DNA from: Anaerophaga thermohalophila str. Valhall
Lineage (GTDB): Bacteria; Bacteroidota; Bacteroidia; Bacteroidales; Marinilabiliaceae
DNA: 64,000 nucleotides
Reading direction: 5' to 3'
Assembly: GCF_000250735.1 (NCBI RefSeq)
Contig: NZ_AHZV01000182.1
Span: 62,001-126,000, forward strand
Below are positions 1-8,183 of this stretch, piece by piece (the first letter of the stretch is position 1; each line of letters starts with the position of its first letter). The translations under genes were made by a program, and so were the position numbers. The notes under the pieces were generated by a model. The model did not search any database. It had not been told where the DNA came from and saw only the letters and a program-made list of their open reading frames with translations.

Positions 1-1229
1 GAATCAACTTCCTTTTTCCCGTATTTTACAAACATTTTGGAAAGAGCGGGATACTTCAGAACGCCATGAATTGCATCGGCCATGGCATCCACATCCCAAA
101 AATTAGTTTTAATGGCGTAGGTAAGTATTTCGGCAACACCCGACTGATGAGATATCAACACCGGAACATTGCTCTGCATAGCCTCTAATGGTGAAATGCC
201 AAAAGGTTCGGACACCGAAGGCATCACGTAAAGATCACTCATAGCCAGCATGGAAAAGACCTCTTCCCCCCTGAGAAAACCTGTGAAATGAAATTTATCC
301 ATAATTTTAAGCTGGGCAGCGCGTCGTATCATTCGATGCATCATATCGCCACTGCCTGCCATCACAAATCTTACGTTATCGATTTTTTGTAATACCCGGT
401 GTGCTGCTTCAACAAAATACTCAGGTCCCTTTTGCATGGTAATCCTCCCGAGAAAAGTCACCAGCTTTTCATTGGTACCCTTCCTGAAAACCGGTTTCTC
501 TTTGTGTTCCAGGGGTTCAACCGCATTGTATACTGTAGTTACCTTTTCTTCAGGGATACCATATTTTTCAATAACGGTACGCCGGGTAAGGTTACTCACA
601 GCAATCACTTTATCGGCAGCTTGCATTCCCCGTTTTTCAATATCAAAAACTACAGGATTAACGCTTCCCCCGCTCCGGTCGAAATCAGTAGCATGTACAT
701 GTACAATCAATGGTTTTCCGGTAGCTTCTTTTGCAGCAATACCGGCCGGGTAGGTCAGCCAGTCGTGAGCATGGATCAAATCAAACGAATAATCCTGGGC
801 AATTACATTGGCAACCAGAGCATAATTATGGATCTCCTGTAGAAGGTCCTCCCCGTAAGCTCCGGAAAATGGAATTCGCCCATACTCATCGGTCTGGATG
901 TATTGAAAGGGACGCTTCTCTGTTCGCGTTTTTTTATGATGGTAATATTCATCCGGATCGGTATAGGGCATCAATTTGGCACCTACTTCGATGTAATCGA
1001 GTTTGTTACTAAAATATTTCAGGTTAAGCTTACGATGTCGTACCGGAATATTATTGGCACCAACCAGGCTTATACCATGCTGCTCTTCATCTCCAAAAGC
1101 TTTGGGAACAACAAATAATACCTGAAGATCAGAAATATATGACAACCCTTTGGTAAGGCCAAAACAGGCCGTCCCCAGGCCCCCGGATATATGTGGCGGA
1201 AATTCCCACCCGAACATTAATACCCTCAT
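1..1229 (-). CDS. Glycosyltransferase family 4, glycogen synthase-like (C-terminus cut by window edge)
   Basis: Starts at an ATG (1227-1229) that overlaps the stop of the debranching-enzyme gene as ATGA, and stays open to the left edge (about 409 codons). The N-terminus reads MRVLMFGWEFPPHISGGLG, typical of the Bacteroidota glycogen/starch synthase-like GT-B enzymes with the nucleotide-sugar-binding GGLG loop. Near the left edge the C-terminal Rossmann domain shows EPFGISPLE, the E-x7-E motif of GT4 enzymes. Family knowledge: these enzymes transfer glucose from a nucleotide sugar to an alpha-glucan. The translationally coupled debranching enzyme supports a glycogen role. In related genomes a GH57 amylase often follows, which would lie beyond the left edge; that is inference. 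Specificity (ADP- versus UDP-glucose) cannot be read from the sequence. Confidence 0.93.
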   Translation of the reverse strand, partial: MRVLMFGWEFPPHISGGLGTACFGLTKGLSYISDLQVLFVVPKAFGDEEQHGISLVGANNIPVRHRKLNLKYFSNKLDYIEVGAKLMPYTDPDEYYHHKKTRTEKRPFQYIQTDEYGRIPFSGAYGEDLLQEIHNYALVANVIAQDYSFDLIHAHDWLTYPAGIAAKEATGKPLIVHVHATDFDRSGGSVNPVVFDIEKRGMQAADKVIAVSNLTRRTVIEKYGIPEEKVTTVYNAVEPLEHKEKPVFRKGTNEKLVTFLGRITMQKGPEYFVEAAHRVLQKIDNVRFVMAGSGDMMHRMIRRAAQLKIMDKFHFTGFLRGEEVFSMLAMSDLYVMPSVSEPFGISPLEAMQSNVPVLISHQSGVAEILTYAIKTNFWDVDAMADAIHGVLKYPALSKMFVKYGKKEVD

Positions 1230-3163
1230 ACGTTACTGTATTTTTCAATTAGTTTAATAATATGAAGTACACCGGCTACGTTCCAGGCCATTGAAACTGC
1301 CCCTTTCCCTATATGAGGAGGATTCCCGTTGAAACATTCGGAAATGGTTCCGATACAATGGTTCCCCATCTCTTCTTCAAATCCATCCAGCATACGTTTC
1401 ACGAACGACAGCCCCCCCTGCTTATGGATGTCGAGGTAGGCATCGGCAAAAAAAGCAGCCAGCCAGGGAAATACTGTTCCCTGATGGAGGGCAATGTCAC
1501 GTTGGGTCTGATCTCCTTCGAACACACCTTTGTATTTCGGATCCTGGGGTGATAGTGTACGAAGCCCCCGTGGTGTCAGCAATTCTTTTTTTACAACATC
1601 AACAACGGCTTTTCGTTCTTCCTGACTAAGCGGAGAAAAAGGGAAAGCAGCAGCAAATATCTGATTGGGCCGGATGGAAGCATCCCTTTCTTCTCCGTCA
1701 ACATAATCATAAAGACATCCATCTTTGGAGTTCCAGAAAACATTTACGAAAGCTTCCCTGACATTTTGGGCCAGCCGGAAGTATGGTTCAGCAATTTTTT
1801 CCTGCCCTGAATCTACTGCCAATGTAGCAAAATACATAAGCGCATTATACCATAAGGCGTTCAGTTCCACAGTATACCCGGGTCGCCAGGTCACAGGTTT
1901 GCCCTCTGCCATGGCCTCCATCCATGTCAAGGGCACGCCTTCCTTTTTGGCATACAACAGGCCTGAATCGTCCATGCGCATATTTGGTTCATTAAGGCTG
2001 CGATAATGATCAATAACTTCTTTCATAACCTGGCTGTATTTTCCCCAGACATCAAGATCGTTGCAGGTAGAAGCACACTCCTTTAATGTCCAGAAAAACC
2101 AGAGCGGCACATCAATGTCCCGGTTCAGAAGGCTCTTGTTAGATGACAGGTATTTCTTTTCAATTTCGCCAGAAATATGATTCAGGATACTTCTATAGGT
2201 AGAGCGGTCTTCCTGATAGGCAGCCAGGCCGGGTAAAGCCAGCAGAGTGTCGCGATGGCGTTCTCCATACCAGTGATAACCTGCTATCAGTCGGGTTACC
2301 GAACCCTTTTTCATCAGAAACTGCTGCCCCGAATTAAGCAGGTTATTGATCATGCTATCGCGGGGTATGCGTTTTTTCTTCTCACGGGTAAATTTTGCTT
2401 TGAGTCCTCCTGTTTTGGCTTCAGAGGTTCCTGCTGCCATCACGATACTTTCTCCGGACTTAATTCCGGTTTCAAAATATCCGGGAACAAAAAGGTCTTC
2501 CTGATAAGGAAATCCTCTGTTCTGCTCCTTCAGATATTCAATGCCCAGGTACCAATCGGGTACCGGTATAAACTCAATATCTTTACTGGATTGAAGATAA
2601 AGCGCGGGAAACCCTTCATACAACTGAAGGGCAATCCCTCTCTCAACTTCCCTGTACCGGGTGTTCGCAGTCATATTCCGGTATGTCAGTTCATGAACAT
2701 TTCTGAAAGCGAGAAACGGCTTGAATCTGATCATTGTTTCAGAATGAGCTTCTTCCAGGGTAACTTTATACAAAAGCTGCTCTTCCTGCTCCGCAAGCAG
2801 CATCTCTGTCGAAAGAACAACGCCGCCAACCCTGTAGTACCTTTTGGGAATATCGTCAACCTCAAGGCCGGTAAGATATTTATGTCCTTTGGGTTCATAA
2901 TGACTACCCCGGTATTTATGTATACCCAGGTTAAAGACCTGATCGTGCTGTACAATTGAGATATCAAGAGCCGATAAGAGAACATGATGTTCTCCCCCAA
3001 ACTGTTCGAGCGGACAAACCAAAAGCCCGTGATATTTCCGGGTGTTACACCCTATTATCGTTGTGCTGCAATACGACCCTGCCCGGTTTGTACGCAAAAT
3101 TTCTCTGTATAAAGAATATTCAAGGTTGACAAGCCGGGCCTTGTCTAATTCATAGTAAGCCAT
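1226..3163 (-). CDS. Amylo-alpha-1,6-glucosidase (glycogen debranching enzyme)
   Basis: 645 residues. The N-terminal domain contains the hallmark CNTRKYHGLLV segment of bacterial debranching enzymes, followed by a beta-rich domain. The C-terminal half (from about residue 300) is an (alpha/alpha)6-barrel, with HWYGERHRDTLLALPGL and later GDQTQRDIALHQGTVFPWL, where the acidic catalytic residues lie. It hydrolyses alpha-1,6 branches of glycogen in the cytoplasm, acting with the overlapping glycosyltransferase downstream. Start ATG at 3161-3163 is the first in frame. No transmembrane segment or signal peptide is present. The 4-base ATGA overlap implies translational coupling, so synthesis and debranching are co-regulated. 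Confidence 0.95.
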   Translation of the reverse strand: MAYYELDKARLVNLEYSLYREILRTNRAGSYCSTTIIGCNTRKYHGLLVCPLEQFGGEHHVLLSALDISIVQHDQVFNLGIHKYRGSHYEPKGHKYLTGLEVDDIPKRYYRVGGVVLSTEMLLAEQEEQLLYKVTLEEAHSETMIRFKPFLAFRNVHELTYRNMTANTRYREVERGIALQLYEGFPALYLQSSKDIEFIPVPDWYLGIEYLKEQNRGFPYQEDLFVPGYFETGIKSGESIVMAAGTSEAKTGGLKAKFTREKKKRIPRDSMINNLLNSGQQFLMKKGSVTRLIAGYHWYGERHRDTLLALPGLAAYQEDRSTYRSILNHISGEIEKKYLSSNKSLLNRDIDVPLWFFWTLKECASTCNDLDVWGKYSQVMKEVIDHYRSLNEPNMRMDDSGLLYAKKEGVPLTWMEAMAEGKPVTWRPGYTVELNALWYNALMYFATLAVDSGQEKIAEPYFRLAQNVREAFVNVFWNSKDGCLYDYVDGEERDASIRPNQIFAAAFPFSPLSQEERKAVVDVVKKELLTPRGLRTLSPQDPKYKGVFEGDQTQRDIALHQGTVFPWLAAFFADAYLDIHKQGGLSFVKRMLDGFEEEMGNHCIGTISECFNGNPPHIGKGAVSMAWNVAGVLHIIKLIEKYSNV

Positions 3164-3633
3164 ATAGTGAAATTTAGGTTAGTTTATACAATAATGTCTC
3201 GTAACCCTGCTTTAAGTTAATGAGAAACCTTTCAAAAAGCAATCTGTTAGACCTATCTTAAAAATGTTTTTTTGTCAGAAACAGGGTACAAGGGATGTTA
3301 AACCAAATCTAATCAATTGTTAATGTGAATTTAACCTGCTTTCTGCGCAATAAAAATTGGCAAAAAGTGACTTTTTGGATTGAACTCATTAAAGTTTGAC
3401 AGGTATAATAAGACAAAAAAATCCTTCCTGCCCCTGACGCGTTATCAACAACCGGTTCAAATAATGTCAACCAGCAACACAACAGGCTGTTTCAACCCAA
3501 AAGCTCTGGCAAACTAAGACCCTCTTTTTTAATGATTTATTTCGCCCCCAACGTCACCAACTCCGAAGCAATTCCTTTACTGTGATATTAAAGATAAAAA
3601 ATAATTTCCGGAAGCTAAAATTTTTGTTAATTA

Positions 3634-3756
3634 GTGTCTGTCCATAAAGTGCCATTTACTGTGTTACGCTCGTCCGAAAATTACTCATTTACGATGAGTA
3701 AACTCCGTATTTTCGGACTTCGCAGGCCTTGTAAATGACACTTTCTGAACAGACAC
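3634..3756 (+). repeat. R1 palindromic element, copy A (MITE-like)
   Basis: 123 bp bounded by GTGTCTGTCCATAAAGTG and CACTTTCTGAACAGACAC. These ends form an imperfect 26-bp terminal inverted repeat (3 mismatches) running inward through CATTTAC/GTAAATG. Inside lies a second perfect stem GTCCGAAAAT/ATTTTCGGAC. A second copy in the opposite orientation is at 54067-54188. It encodes no protein. It may be a non-autonomous mobile element or a structured intergenic element; no matching transposase is in the window. Confidence 0.8.
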
Positions 3757-3789
3757 ATAATAAGTAGGAATCCTTTCCTACTTTATATA

Positions 3790-3926
3790 CAATACTCAGT
3801 TAAACTTTTGCAGATGACTGGCAATTAATTGTTTAGATAATTAATGGTGCAAATCACAACTCTCTCATAATAAAAACTTTGCGTCATTGCGTCTCAGAGT
3901 TAAGATTTTTTTAACTGACTATTGAT
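3790..3926 (+). repeat. R2 dispersed intergenic repeat, copy A
   Basis: About 130-bp element. One end is close to GTTAAACTTTTGC; then come a variable AT-rich middle and a right half containing ACTTTGCGTCATTGCGTCTC and ending TTTTTAACTGACTATTG. Related copies are at 5790-5920 and 35596-35730, with right-half-only copies at 8083-8140 and 41722-41760. The outer ends are short inverted repeats (GTTAAA/TTTAAC). Confidence 0.7.
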
Positions 3927-3944
3927 ATACAAACACTATATAAA

Positions 3945-4931
3945 TTAAACAAAACCTTCAAAATACCGCTTATCCTCTGTTAAATCCACTTCATCAAACT
4001 CATTTTCAATATCATAAATAATTTCCAGCACTTTTGAGGCAAAATGGCTCTGAACGATATGATCGGGATTCATAAAACGGTGGTTTCTTGCGCGTATTAC
4101 TTTTTCCATTCTTTTGAGGTATTTAAGGGCCCGTGGAGTAAACAATGCCTCTGTAAAACGCATCCAGATATAATTAACGGCACTGACAGAAGGATTTAGC
4201 ATTTTTTCATCATAGAAACGATAATCCCGCAAATCATCCATAACTATTTCATAAGCAGGGAAATACCACACCTTCTCAAACAACTCACACAATTTATCAA
4301 TGGTGAGAAACAAAGCCGCCTTACTTACCTGATTTCCATGTGCCCCGTCTTTCCAGTGTCGTACAGGACTTACAGTAAGAATTATCTTCAGATCGGGATT
4401 AAAAACCCGCAAAGAAACGATAAGTTCTTTATACATGGAAATAATCTCGTCCGGTTCAAGACGATATCGTGAAAAATAGTCGTCCGGAAATTTGTGACAA
4501 TTGGCCACTATTTCAGATGTATCGTAACGCTCATATACGAAAGAAGTGCCGAACGTAAGTAACAAAAAGTCGGCCGTTTCCAAAAAATCGATCGCTTCTT
4601 CAATCGTTTTGTTAATTTTTTCACAAACTTCATCTTTTGCATGATCACTGAATTTCCCGTGAAAATCGAAATGATGCCAAAGACCATCATGTCGGACAAG
4701 TTCTTCGGGCAGGCAATATTGATGATTTATGACACGATTGAGTAAACGGGCTACGGAAACCGGATTGTAAATAACTCCGAAAGGATTAACCAGACTCTTA
4801 AACCGGTTTTCAACAAACCTGGATCCTATATTGTCGGTAAAACAAGAACCAATAAGCATCACCCTTGATCCAACATCTATTGTTGTATCAAATTTGCCCG
4901 GTTCAACGATGGTTCTGAACTCATACGGCAT
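3945..4931 (-). CDS. GSCFA domain protein
   Basis: 328 residues. The family signature is visible near the N-terminus (residues about 23-33): VMLIGSCFTDNIG. GSCFA proteins are common in Bacteroidota and Proteobacteria and are thought to have an SGNH-hydrolase-like fold, with GS(C) as a possible nucleophile-bearing loop and FGTS and PVRHW further along. The substrate is unknown. No signal peptide or membrane segment is seen. The start ATG (4929-4931) overlaps the last 11 bases of the upstream hydrolase gene, so the two are probably translated from one mRNA. Family assignment is firm; any enzymatic role is inference. Confidence 0.9.
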   Translation of the reverse strand: MPYEFRTIVEPGKFDTTIDVGSRVMLIGSCFTDNIGSRFVENRFKSLVNPFGVIYNPVSVARLLNRVINHQYCLPEELVRHDGLWHHFDFHGKFSDHAKDEVCEKINKTIEEAIDFLETADFLLLTFGTSFVYERYDTSEIVANCHKFPDDYFSRYRLEPDEIISMYKELIVSLRVFNPDLKIILTVSPVRHWKDGAHGNQVSKAALFLTIDKLCELFEKVWYFPAYEIVMDDLRDYRFYDEKMLNPSVSAVNYIWMRFTEALFTPRALKYLKRMEKVIRARNHRFMNPDHIVQSHFASKVLEIIYDIENEFDEVDLTEDKRYFEGFV

Positions 4932-5772
4932 GTTCCAAATACTTCAATGATTTTTCCATCCATAAAGATATCCCTGAAAAAAGCTCATTTGATCCTGGTT
5001 CGTTATGTATTTCGTGGCGTGCGCCCTTAACATTGTAAAAAGAGGCATTTTCCCCGATTTTCTCTGCCAGCTGTTGAGTGGTTCCCATATCGGTAATATC
5101 ATCATCGGTGCCGTGTGCCAGGAAGACAGGAATAGTTATACGCGCTGCCTTGCCGAATATTTCATCAGCCCCCCTTGACAATTCAAAAAACAAACGTAAC
5201 GAAATTTTGTGGTGCATGAGTGGATCGCGATCACTTTCGACCTGTATTTTTTCCACACATGTAAGTTGAGATGATTTGATGCGGTTATTAAATCTGAGTC
5301 CCGGTACAAAGTGATCCGCAAATGCTGCAGTTCTCAAAACAATTTCAGAGGGGGGATGTTTCAGCTTTAACCAGGGTGAACTTATGACTGCTCCTGAAAA
5401 ATCCTGACGCTTCCTAAGCAAAAAATTCAGCACAAGATTACCGCCCATACTGTGACCATACAAAAAGACAGGAAGTTCGTCCCAGTTATGTTTCACCCGT
5501 TTTACCAGACTGCCAATATCGTCAAGAAAATCAGACAATCGGGAAATGTGACCTCTGCGTCCCTCTGATAACCCGTGCCCTCTCAAATCTACAGAATATA
5601 CCATAATTCCCTGATCAGTAAAGCGCCGGGCCCAGTTATCATAACGTGCGGAGTGTTCACCAATCCCGTGTACCAGACAAACAACAGCATGTGGCACTGT
5701 AGCCGGTTTCCAGAAACGGCCAATGAGAAAAGTCCCATCGCTGGTAACAAGATTGAACTCCTTGTTTTGCAT
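4921..5772 (-). CDS. Alpha/beta hydrolase, monoacylglycerol lipase-like (serine aminopeptidase S33 family)
   Basis: 283 residues. Contains the oxyanion segment VHGIGEHSARY, the cap-side signature DLRGHGLSEGRRGH (residues about 62-75) and the nucleophile elbow GHSMG with Ser108. Later come the acid loop HGTDDDITD and the catalytic His in GARHEIHNE. This is the Hydrolase_4 arrangement of bacterial monoacylglycerol lipases and lysophospholipases. The exact substrate cannot be inferred. It has no signal peptide and is therefore cytoplasmic. It overlaps the GSCFA gene by 11 bases. The start ATG at 5770-5772 fits the family N-terminus. Confidence 0.9.
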   Translation of the reverse strand: MQNKEFNLVTSDGTFLIGRFWKPATVPHAVVCLVHGIGEHSARYDNWARRFTDQGIMVYSVDLRGHGLSEGRRGHISRLSDFLDDIGSLVKRVKHNWDELPVFLYGHSMGGNLVLNFLLRKRQDFSGAVISSPWLKLKHPPSEIVLRTAAFADHFVPGLRFNNRIKSSQLTCVEKIQVESDRDPLMHHKISLRLFFELSRGADEIFGKAARITIPVFLAHGTDDDITDMGTTQQLAEKIGENASFYNVKGARHEIHNEPGSNELFSGISLWMEKSLKYLEHAV

Positions 5773-5789
5773 ATTATTCTAATAATAAT

Positions 5790-5920
5790 GTTTCGTTAAA
5801 TTTTTACAAACAACTGATAGTTAATTATTTATGGAATTTAAAAGAAATAATCATAACTCTTTCATAATAAACCCATTGCATCTCAGTGTTTTGGCATTTC
5901 AAAACGGACTATTTTAATAA
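5790..5920 (+). repeat. R2 dispersed intergenic repeat, copy B
   Basis: A divergent copy of R2. It begins TTCGTTAAATTTTTACAAAC, continues with CTGATAGTTAATTATTT, TAACTCTTTCATAATAAAC, CATTGCATCTCAGTGTT and ends AAACGGACTATTT. It lies in the divergent region between the hydrolase and yjbQ genes. Confidence 0.6.
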
Positions 5921-6004
5921 ACTGTTACACGGAAAAGAAGTTCACAAACATACAATTTCCGTTCATCTGTTAAAGTAAAAGTTACGATATTTAATATGCT
6001 AAAA

Positions 6005-6040
6005 ATAGTTAATTTTTGAAAAACTTCAAAAATTAACTAT
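6005..6040. repeat. Perfect 16-bp inverted repeat upstream of yjbQ
   Basis: The arms ATAGTTAATTTTTGAA (6005-6020) and TTCAAAAATTAACTAT (6025-6040) are exact reverse complements separated by AAAC. The sequence is A/T-rich with no following T tract, so it is not a classical terminator. It sits about 80 bases before the yjbQ start, in a divergent intergenic space where a regulator site or a transcribed hairpin is possible. Confidence 0.75.
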
Positions 6041-6118
6041 CCATTTTTCGCAATGATTTTGAGGAATTTTATGCATTGACTTATTTTGCTTTGCAATATC
6101 CCCAAAACATCAAAAACT

Positions 6119-6529
6119 ATGCAAAAAACGATAATCATTCCCACACACCGTCACGATCAGTTGGTTGACATCACCGGTCAGGTTGAGGCGTTTGTTGCTC
6201 AATGTAACATTAAGACAGGCCTGGCAAATGTTTATGTTCAGGGGGCAACAGCAGGAATAATGATTCAGGAAAATTGGGACGAGTCGGTACAAACCGATGT
6301 TCTAAACTGGCTTAGAAAAATGATCCCCCATGGCGTCTGGCAACATGATGCCCAGGACAACAACGGCGATTCTCACCTAAAGGCCGGATTTGTAGGTCCT
6401 TCTGAAACCATTCCTATTGTTGACGGACGTTTAGGGTTATCGACATGGCAAAATATTTTTCTGTGTGAATTTGATGGTCCAAGAAGTGAAAGGCGGGTAG
6501 TTATTACAGTGTATAATACTGAAAAATGA
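6119..6529 (+). CDS. yjbQ: YjbQ/UPF0047 family protein (secondary thiamine-phosphate synthase-like)
   Basis: 136 residues from ATG 6119 (an upstream TTG at 6086 is open but adds an atypical tail). It shows the family's internal segments GLANVYVQGATAGI, HLKAGFVGPSETIPI and the end of the fold at LGLSTWQNIFLCEFDGPR. YjbQ proteins are small trimeric cytoplasmic proteins; the E. coli member has weak thiamine-phosphate synthase activity, but the physiological role is unsettled. The gene is monocistronic, convergent with queG, with only 33 bases between the stops. The nearby thiL gene is 7.5 kb away and not linked, so a thiamine role is not shown by context. Confidence 0.9.
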   Translation: MQKTIIIPTHRHDQLVDITGQVEAFVAQCNIKTGLANVYVQGATAGIMIQENWDESVQTDVLNWLRKMIPHGVWQHDAQDNNGDSHLKAGFVGPSETIPIVDGRLGLSTWQNIFLCEFDGPRSERRVVITVYNTEK

Positions 6530-6562
6530 CAATAACTCTCTTAACAGGGCGATTGGTTAAGA

Positions 6563-7498
6563 TTAATCCTCTGAAATAAATTTCAAATTTCGCTTTATTC
6601 CGGAATATCCGGCACGTCTGACAGGACTGCCTTTGGATATGTCATCAAAGGTATTTTTGTCCATTGTCAACCATTCTTCGCGTGTCATATCACGAAATTC
6701 CGGGCGGAGATTAAAGTCGGGGTCTTTGTGTGGGCGTGCTTTCCAGTTCCATGGACAAACATCCTGGCAGATATCACAACCAAACAACCATCCATCAAAG
6801 CGACCCTTAAAGGATTCGGGAATATCACCTTTGTTCTCAATTGTGAGATACGAAATGCAACGGTTGGCATCGAGCTGGTATGGAGACACCAGAGCGTTGG
6901 TCGGACAGGCATCTATACATCGTGTACATCCCCCGCAGGCATCTTTTACCGGTTCGTCCGAAGGGAGCTCAATATTCAGAATTATTTCTCCGATAAAAAC
7001 AAAAGAACCGATGCGGGGATGAATGAGGTTGGTATTTTTGCCGCGCCAGCCAAGACCTGCCCGGACTGCCAGTGAACGTTCGAGTACCGGAGCCGAATCG
7101 ACAAAGAAACGCCCTTCTGCAGCAGTATCCACATCCAACTGAATAAAAGACATCAATTTCTTTAGTCGCTTCTTCATTACTTTATGATAGTCGCGGCCGT
7201 AAGCATATTTTGCCAGTTTTAGCCCTGATTCTAATTTTTCGTTGCGTGGCGGCATATAATTCTGAAGGACAACAACAACGGATCTGGCACCCTCAACCAA
7301 CTTACCTGGATCGGTACGCTTCGCTACATTTCGGGCCATATAATCCATCCCGGCATGGTACCCCCGCTCAAGCCAATGCTTAAAATGACCGGTCTCTTCT
7401 TCAATCTCTTCAGCAGGGGCAAAACCCACATCATCAAAACCAAGGCGGAGGGCTTCCTGCCGTATCAACTGCCCCCTTTCTAGGGTCACTAAATCCAT
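6563..7498 (-). CDS. queG: Epoxyqueuosine reductase
   Basis: 311 residues. The N-terminal cobalamin-binding domain carries VDSAPVLERSLAVRAGLGWRG, with the conserved Asp-Ser and GWRGKN segments. Two ferredoxin-type 4Fe-4S motifs follow: CGGCTRCIDACPTNAL and CDICQDVCPWN. It reduces epoxyqueuosine to queuosine at the tRNA wobble base (GUN anticodons) in the cytoplasm. The length matches short QueG enzymes lacking the C-terminal HEAT repeat. The ATG at 7496-7498 gives the normal N-terminus (MDLVTLERGQLIRQEA). It lies immediately downstream of sufT on the same strand as the suf genes, a sensible context for a double 4Fe-4S enzyme, although the 55-base gap leaves co-transcription unproven. Confidence 0.96.
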   Translation of the reverse strand: MDLVTLERGQLIRQEALRLGFDDVGFAPAEEIEEETGHFKHWLERGYHAGMDYMARNVAKRTDPGKLVEGARSVVVVLQNYMPPRNEKLESGLKLAKYAYGRDYHKVMKKRLKKLMSFIQLDVDTAAEGRFFVDSAPVLERSLAVRAGLGWRGKNTNLIHPRIGSFVFIGEIILNIELPSDEPVKDACGGCTRCIDACPTNALVSPYQLDANRCISYLTIENKGDIPESFKGRFDGWLFGCDICQDVCPWNWKARPHKDPDFNLRPEFRDMTREEWLTMDKNTFDDISKGSPVRRAGYSGIKRNLKFISED

Positions 7499-7553
7499 AA
7501 ATATTACCCGTTATTCATCCACTACTAACAGTTTCTTTCAGAAGCAGATTCCA

Positions 7554-7871
7554 TTATAAAAGTCCCAGCTCAAGCATGGCTTCTTCAGAAAGCATGTCTT
7601 TTGTCCAGGGTGGATCAAAAGTGAGATGCAACTCCACATCGTTTACCCCGTCCACTGCAAGAACTTTTTCGTATACTTCTTCAGGAAGCGATTCGGCAAC
7701 AGGGCAATTGGGAGAGGTAAGTGTCATCACAATTCTAACTTTCCCTTCATCGCGCACTTCGATCTCGTAAATCAGTCCCAGATCATAAATATTGACCGGA
7801 ATTTCAGGGTCATAAACAGTTTTCAGGACTTTTACAATATCACTTTCTATGTTTAAAAATTCTTTTTCCAT
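7554..7871 (-). CDS. sufT: SufT/MIP18-type iron-sulfur assembly factor (DUF59)
   Basis: 105 residues forming a single MIP18/DUF59 domain: YDPEIPVNIYDLGLIYE, then MTLTSPNCPVAESLPEE with the conserved Cys, and the terminal LTFDPPWTKDMLSEEA. Members aid maturation of Fe-S proteins, and SufT is commonly encoded with suf. Here it is the last gene of the minus-strand suf cluster, separated from sufE by about 310 bases that hold repeats and a strong hairpin (7996-8060). Its ATG is preceded within one base by the repeat-derived leader CTAACAATCTGTTGTT, so its translation start is embedded in repeat DNA. Confidence 0.92.
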   Translation of the reverse strand: MEKEFLNIESDIVKVLKTVYDPEIPVNIYDLGLIYEIEVRDEGKVRIVMTLTSPNCPVAESLPEEVYEKVLAVDGVNDVELHLTFDPPWTKDMLSEEAMLELGLL

Positions 7872-7955
7872 AACAACAGATTGTTAGATTGTTAGACTGT
7901 CAGGTTGTTAGGGTTGTTAGGGTTGTTAGTTTGTTAGATTGTTAGATTGTTAGTG
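7872..7955. repeat. Degenerate TTGTTAG short-unit repeat
   Basis: Runs of GATTGTTAGATTGTTAG and close variants with a 7-8-base unit, directly upstream of the sufT start codon. Similar low-complexity tracts occur at 35426-35500, 43095-43145 and 49260-49320. Confidence 0.7.
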
Positions 7956-7995
7956 TTTTACACCTGATATTCTTGTTTTTTTTTGCAAAATTAGT

Positions 7996-8060
7996 GTTCT
8001 GTCACCGCTCCGCGGTTTTAGTATTGTCAACAATTAATAGCCGCAGAGCGGCGACAGAAC
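7996..8060. repeat. GC-rich 20-bp-stem palindromic repeat between sufE and sufT
   Basis: The left arm GTTCTGTCACCGCTCCGCGG pairs with the right arm CCGCAGAGCGGCGACAGAAC (18 of 20 positions) around a 25-base loop that itself contains ATTGTCAACAAT. It is far more GC-rich than its surroundings. It may act as an mRNA-stabilising or attenuating hairpin inside the suf transcript, or be a REP-like element. Confidence 0.75.
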
Positions 8061-8082
8061 GGTAGAATTATGTAATAAGAAA

Positions 8083-8140
8083 AACCTTGCGTCATTGCGT
8101 CTCTGCGTTTAGGTTTTTTAAACTGGCTATTGACTTTATA
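8083..8140 (+). repeat. R2 repeat, right half only
   Basis: Reads CCTTGCGTCATTGCGTCTCT, GCGTTTAGG and TTTTTTAAACTGGCTATTGA, matching the right half of R2. It is followed by ACTTTATAGACACGCAC, which resembles the outer end of R1. The same junction of R2 right half with an R1-like end is found at 41722-41783. Confidence 0.65.
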
Positions 8141-8183
8141 GACACGCACCAGAAAGGGGAGTATTGCTAAACAATACCAAACA

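Larger units (their letters stand above)
3164..3944. other. Gene-free region with two dispersed repeats
   Basis: About 780 bases between the debranching gene and the GSCFA gene. No open frame with coding character was seen. It holds palindromic element R1 copy A (3634-3756) and an R2 repeat copy (about 3790-3926). A stray copy of the shared repeat end (AAAGTTTGACAGG) lies near 3390. The rest is AT-rich sequence without recognisable motifs; it presumably also carries the debranching-gene promoter. Confidence 0.7.

Noticed and set aside
399-842. Plus-strand open frame over the glycosyltransferase
   Set aside because: Antisense to a clear GT4 gene whose motifs are intact.
3634-3756. R1 as a full insertion sequence
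   Set aside because: At 123 bp it has no room for a transposase; treated as MITE-like only.
7872-7955. Regularly repeated TTGTTAG units considered as a CRISPR array
   Set aside because: The unit is 7-8 bases with no spacers and no cas genes; simple low-complexity repeat.
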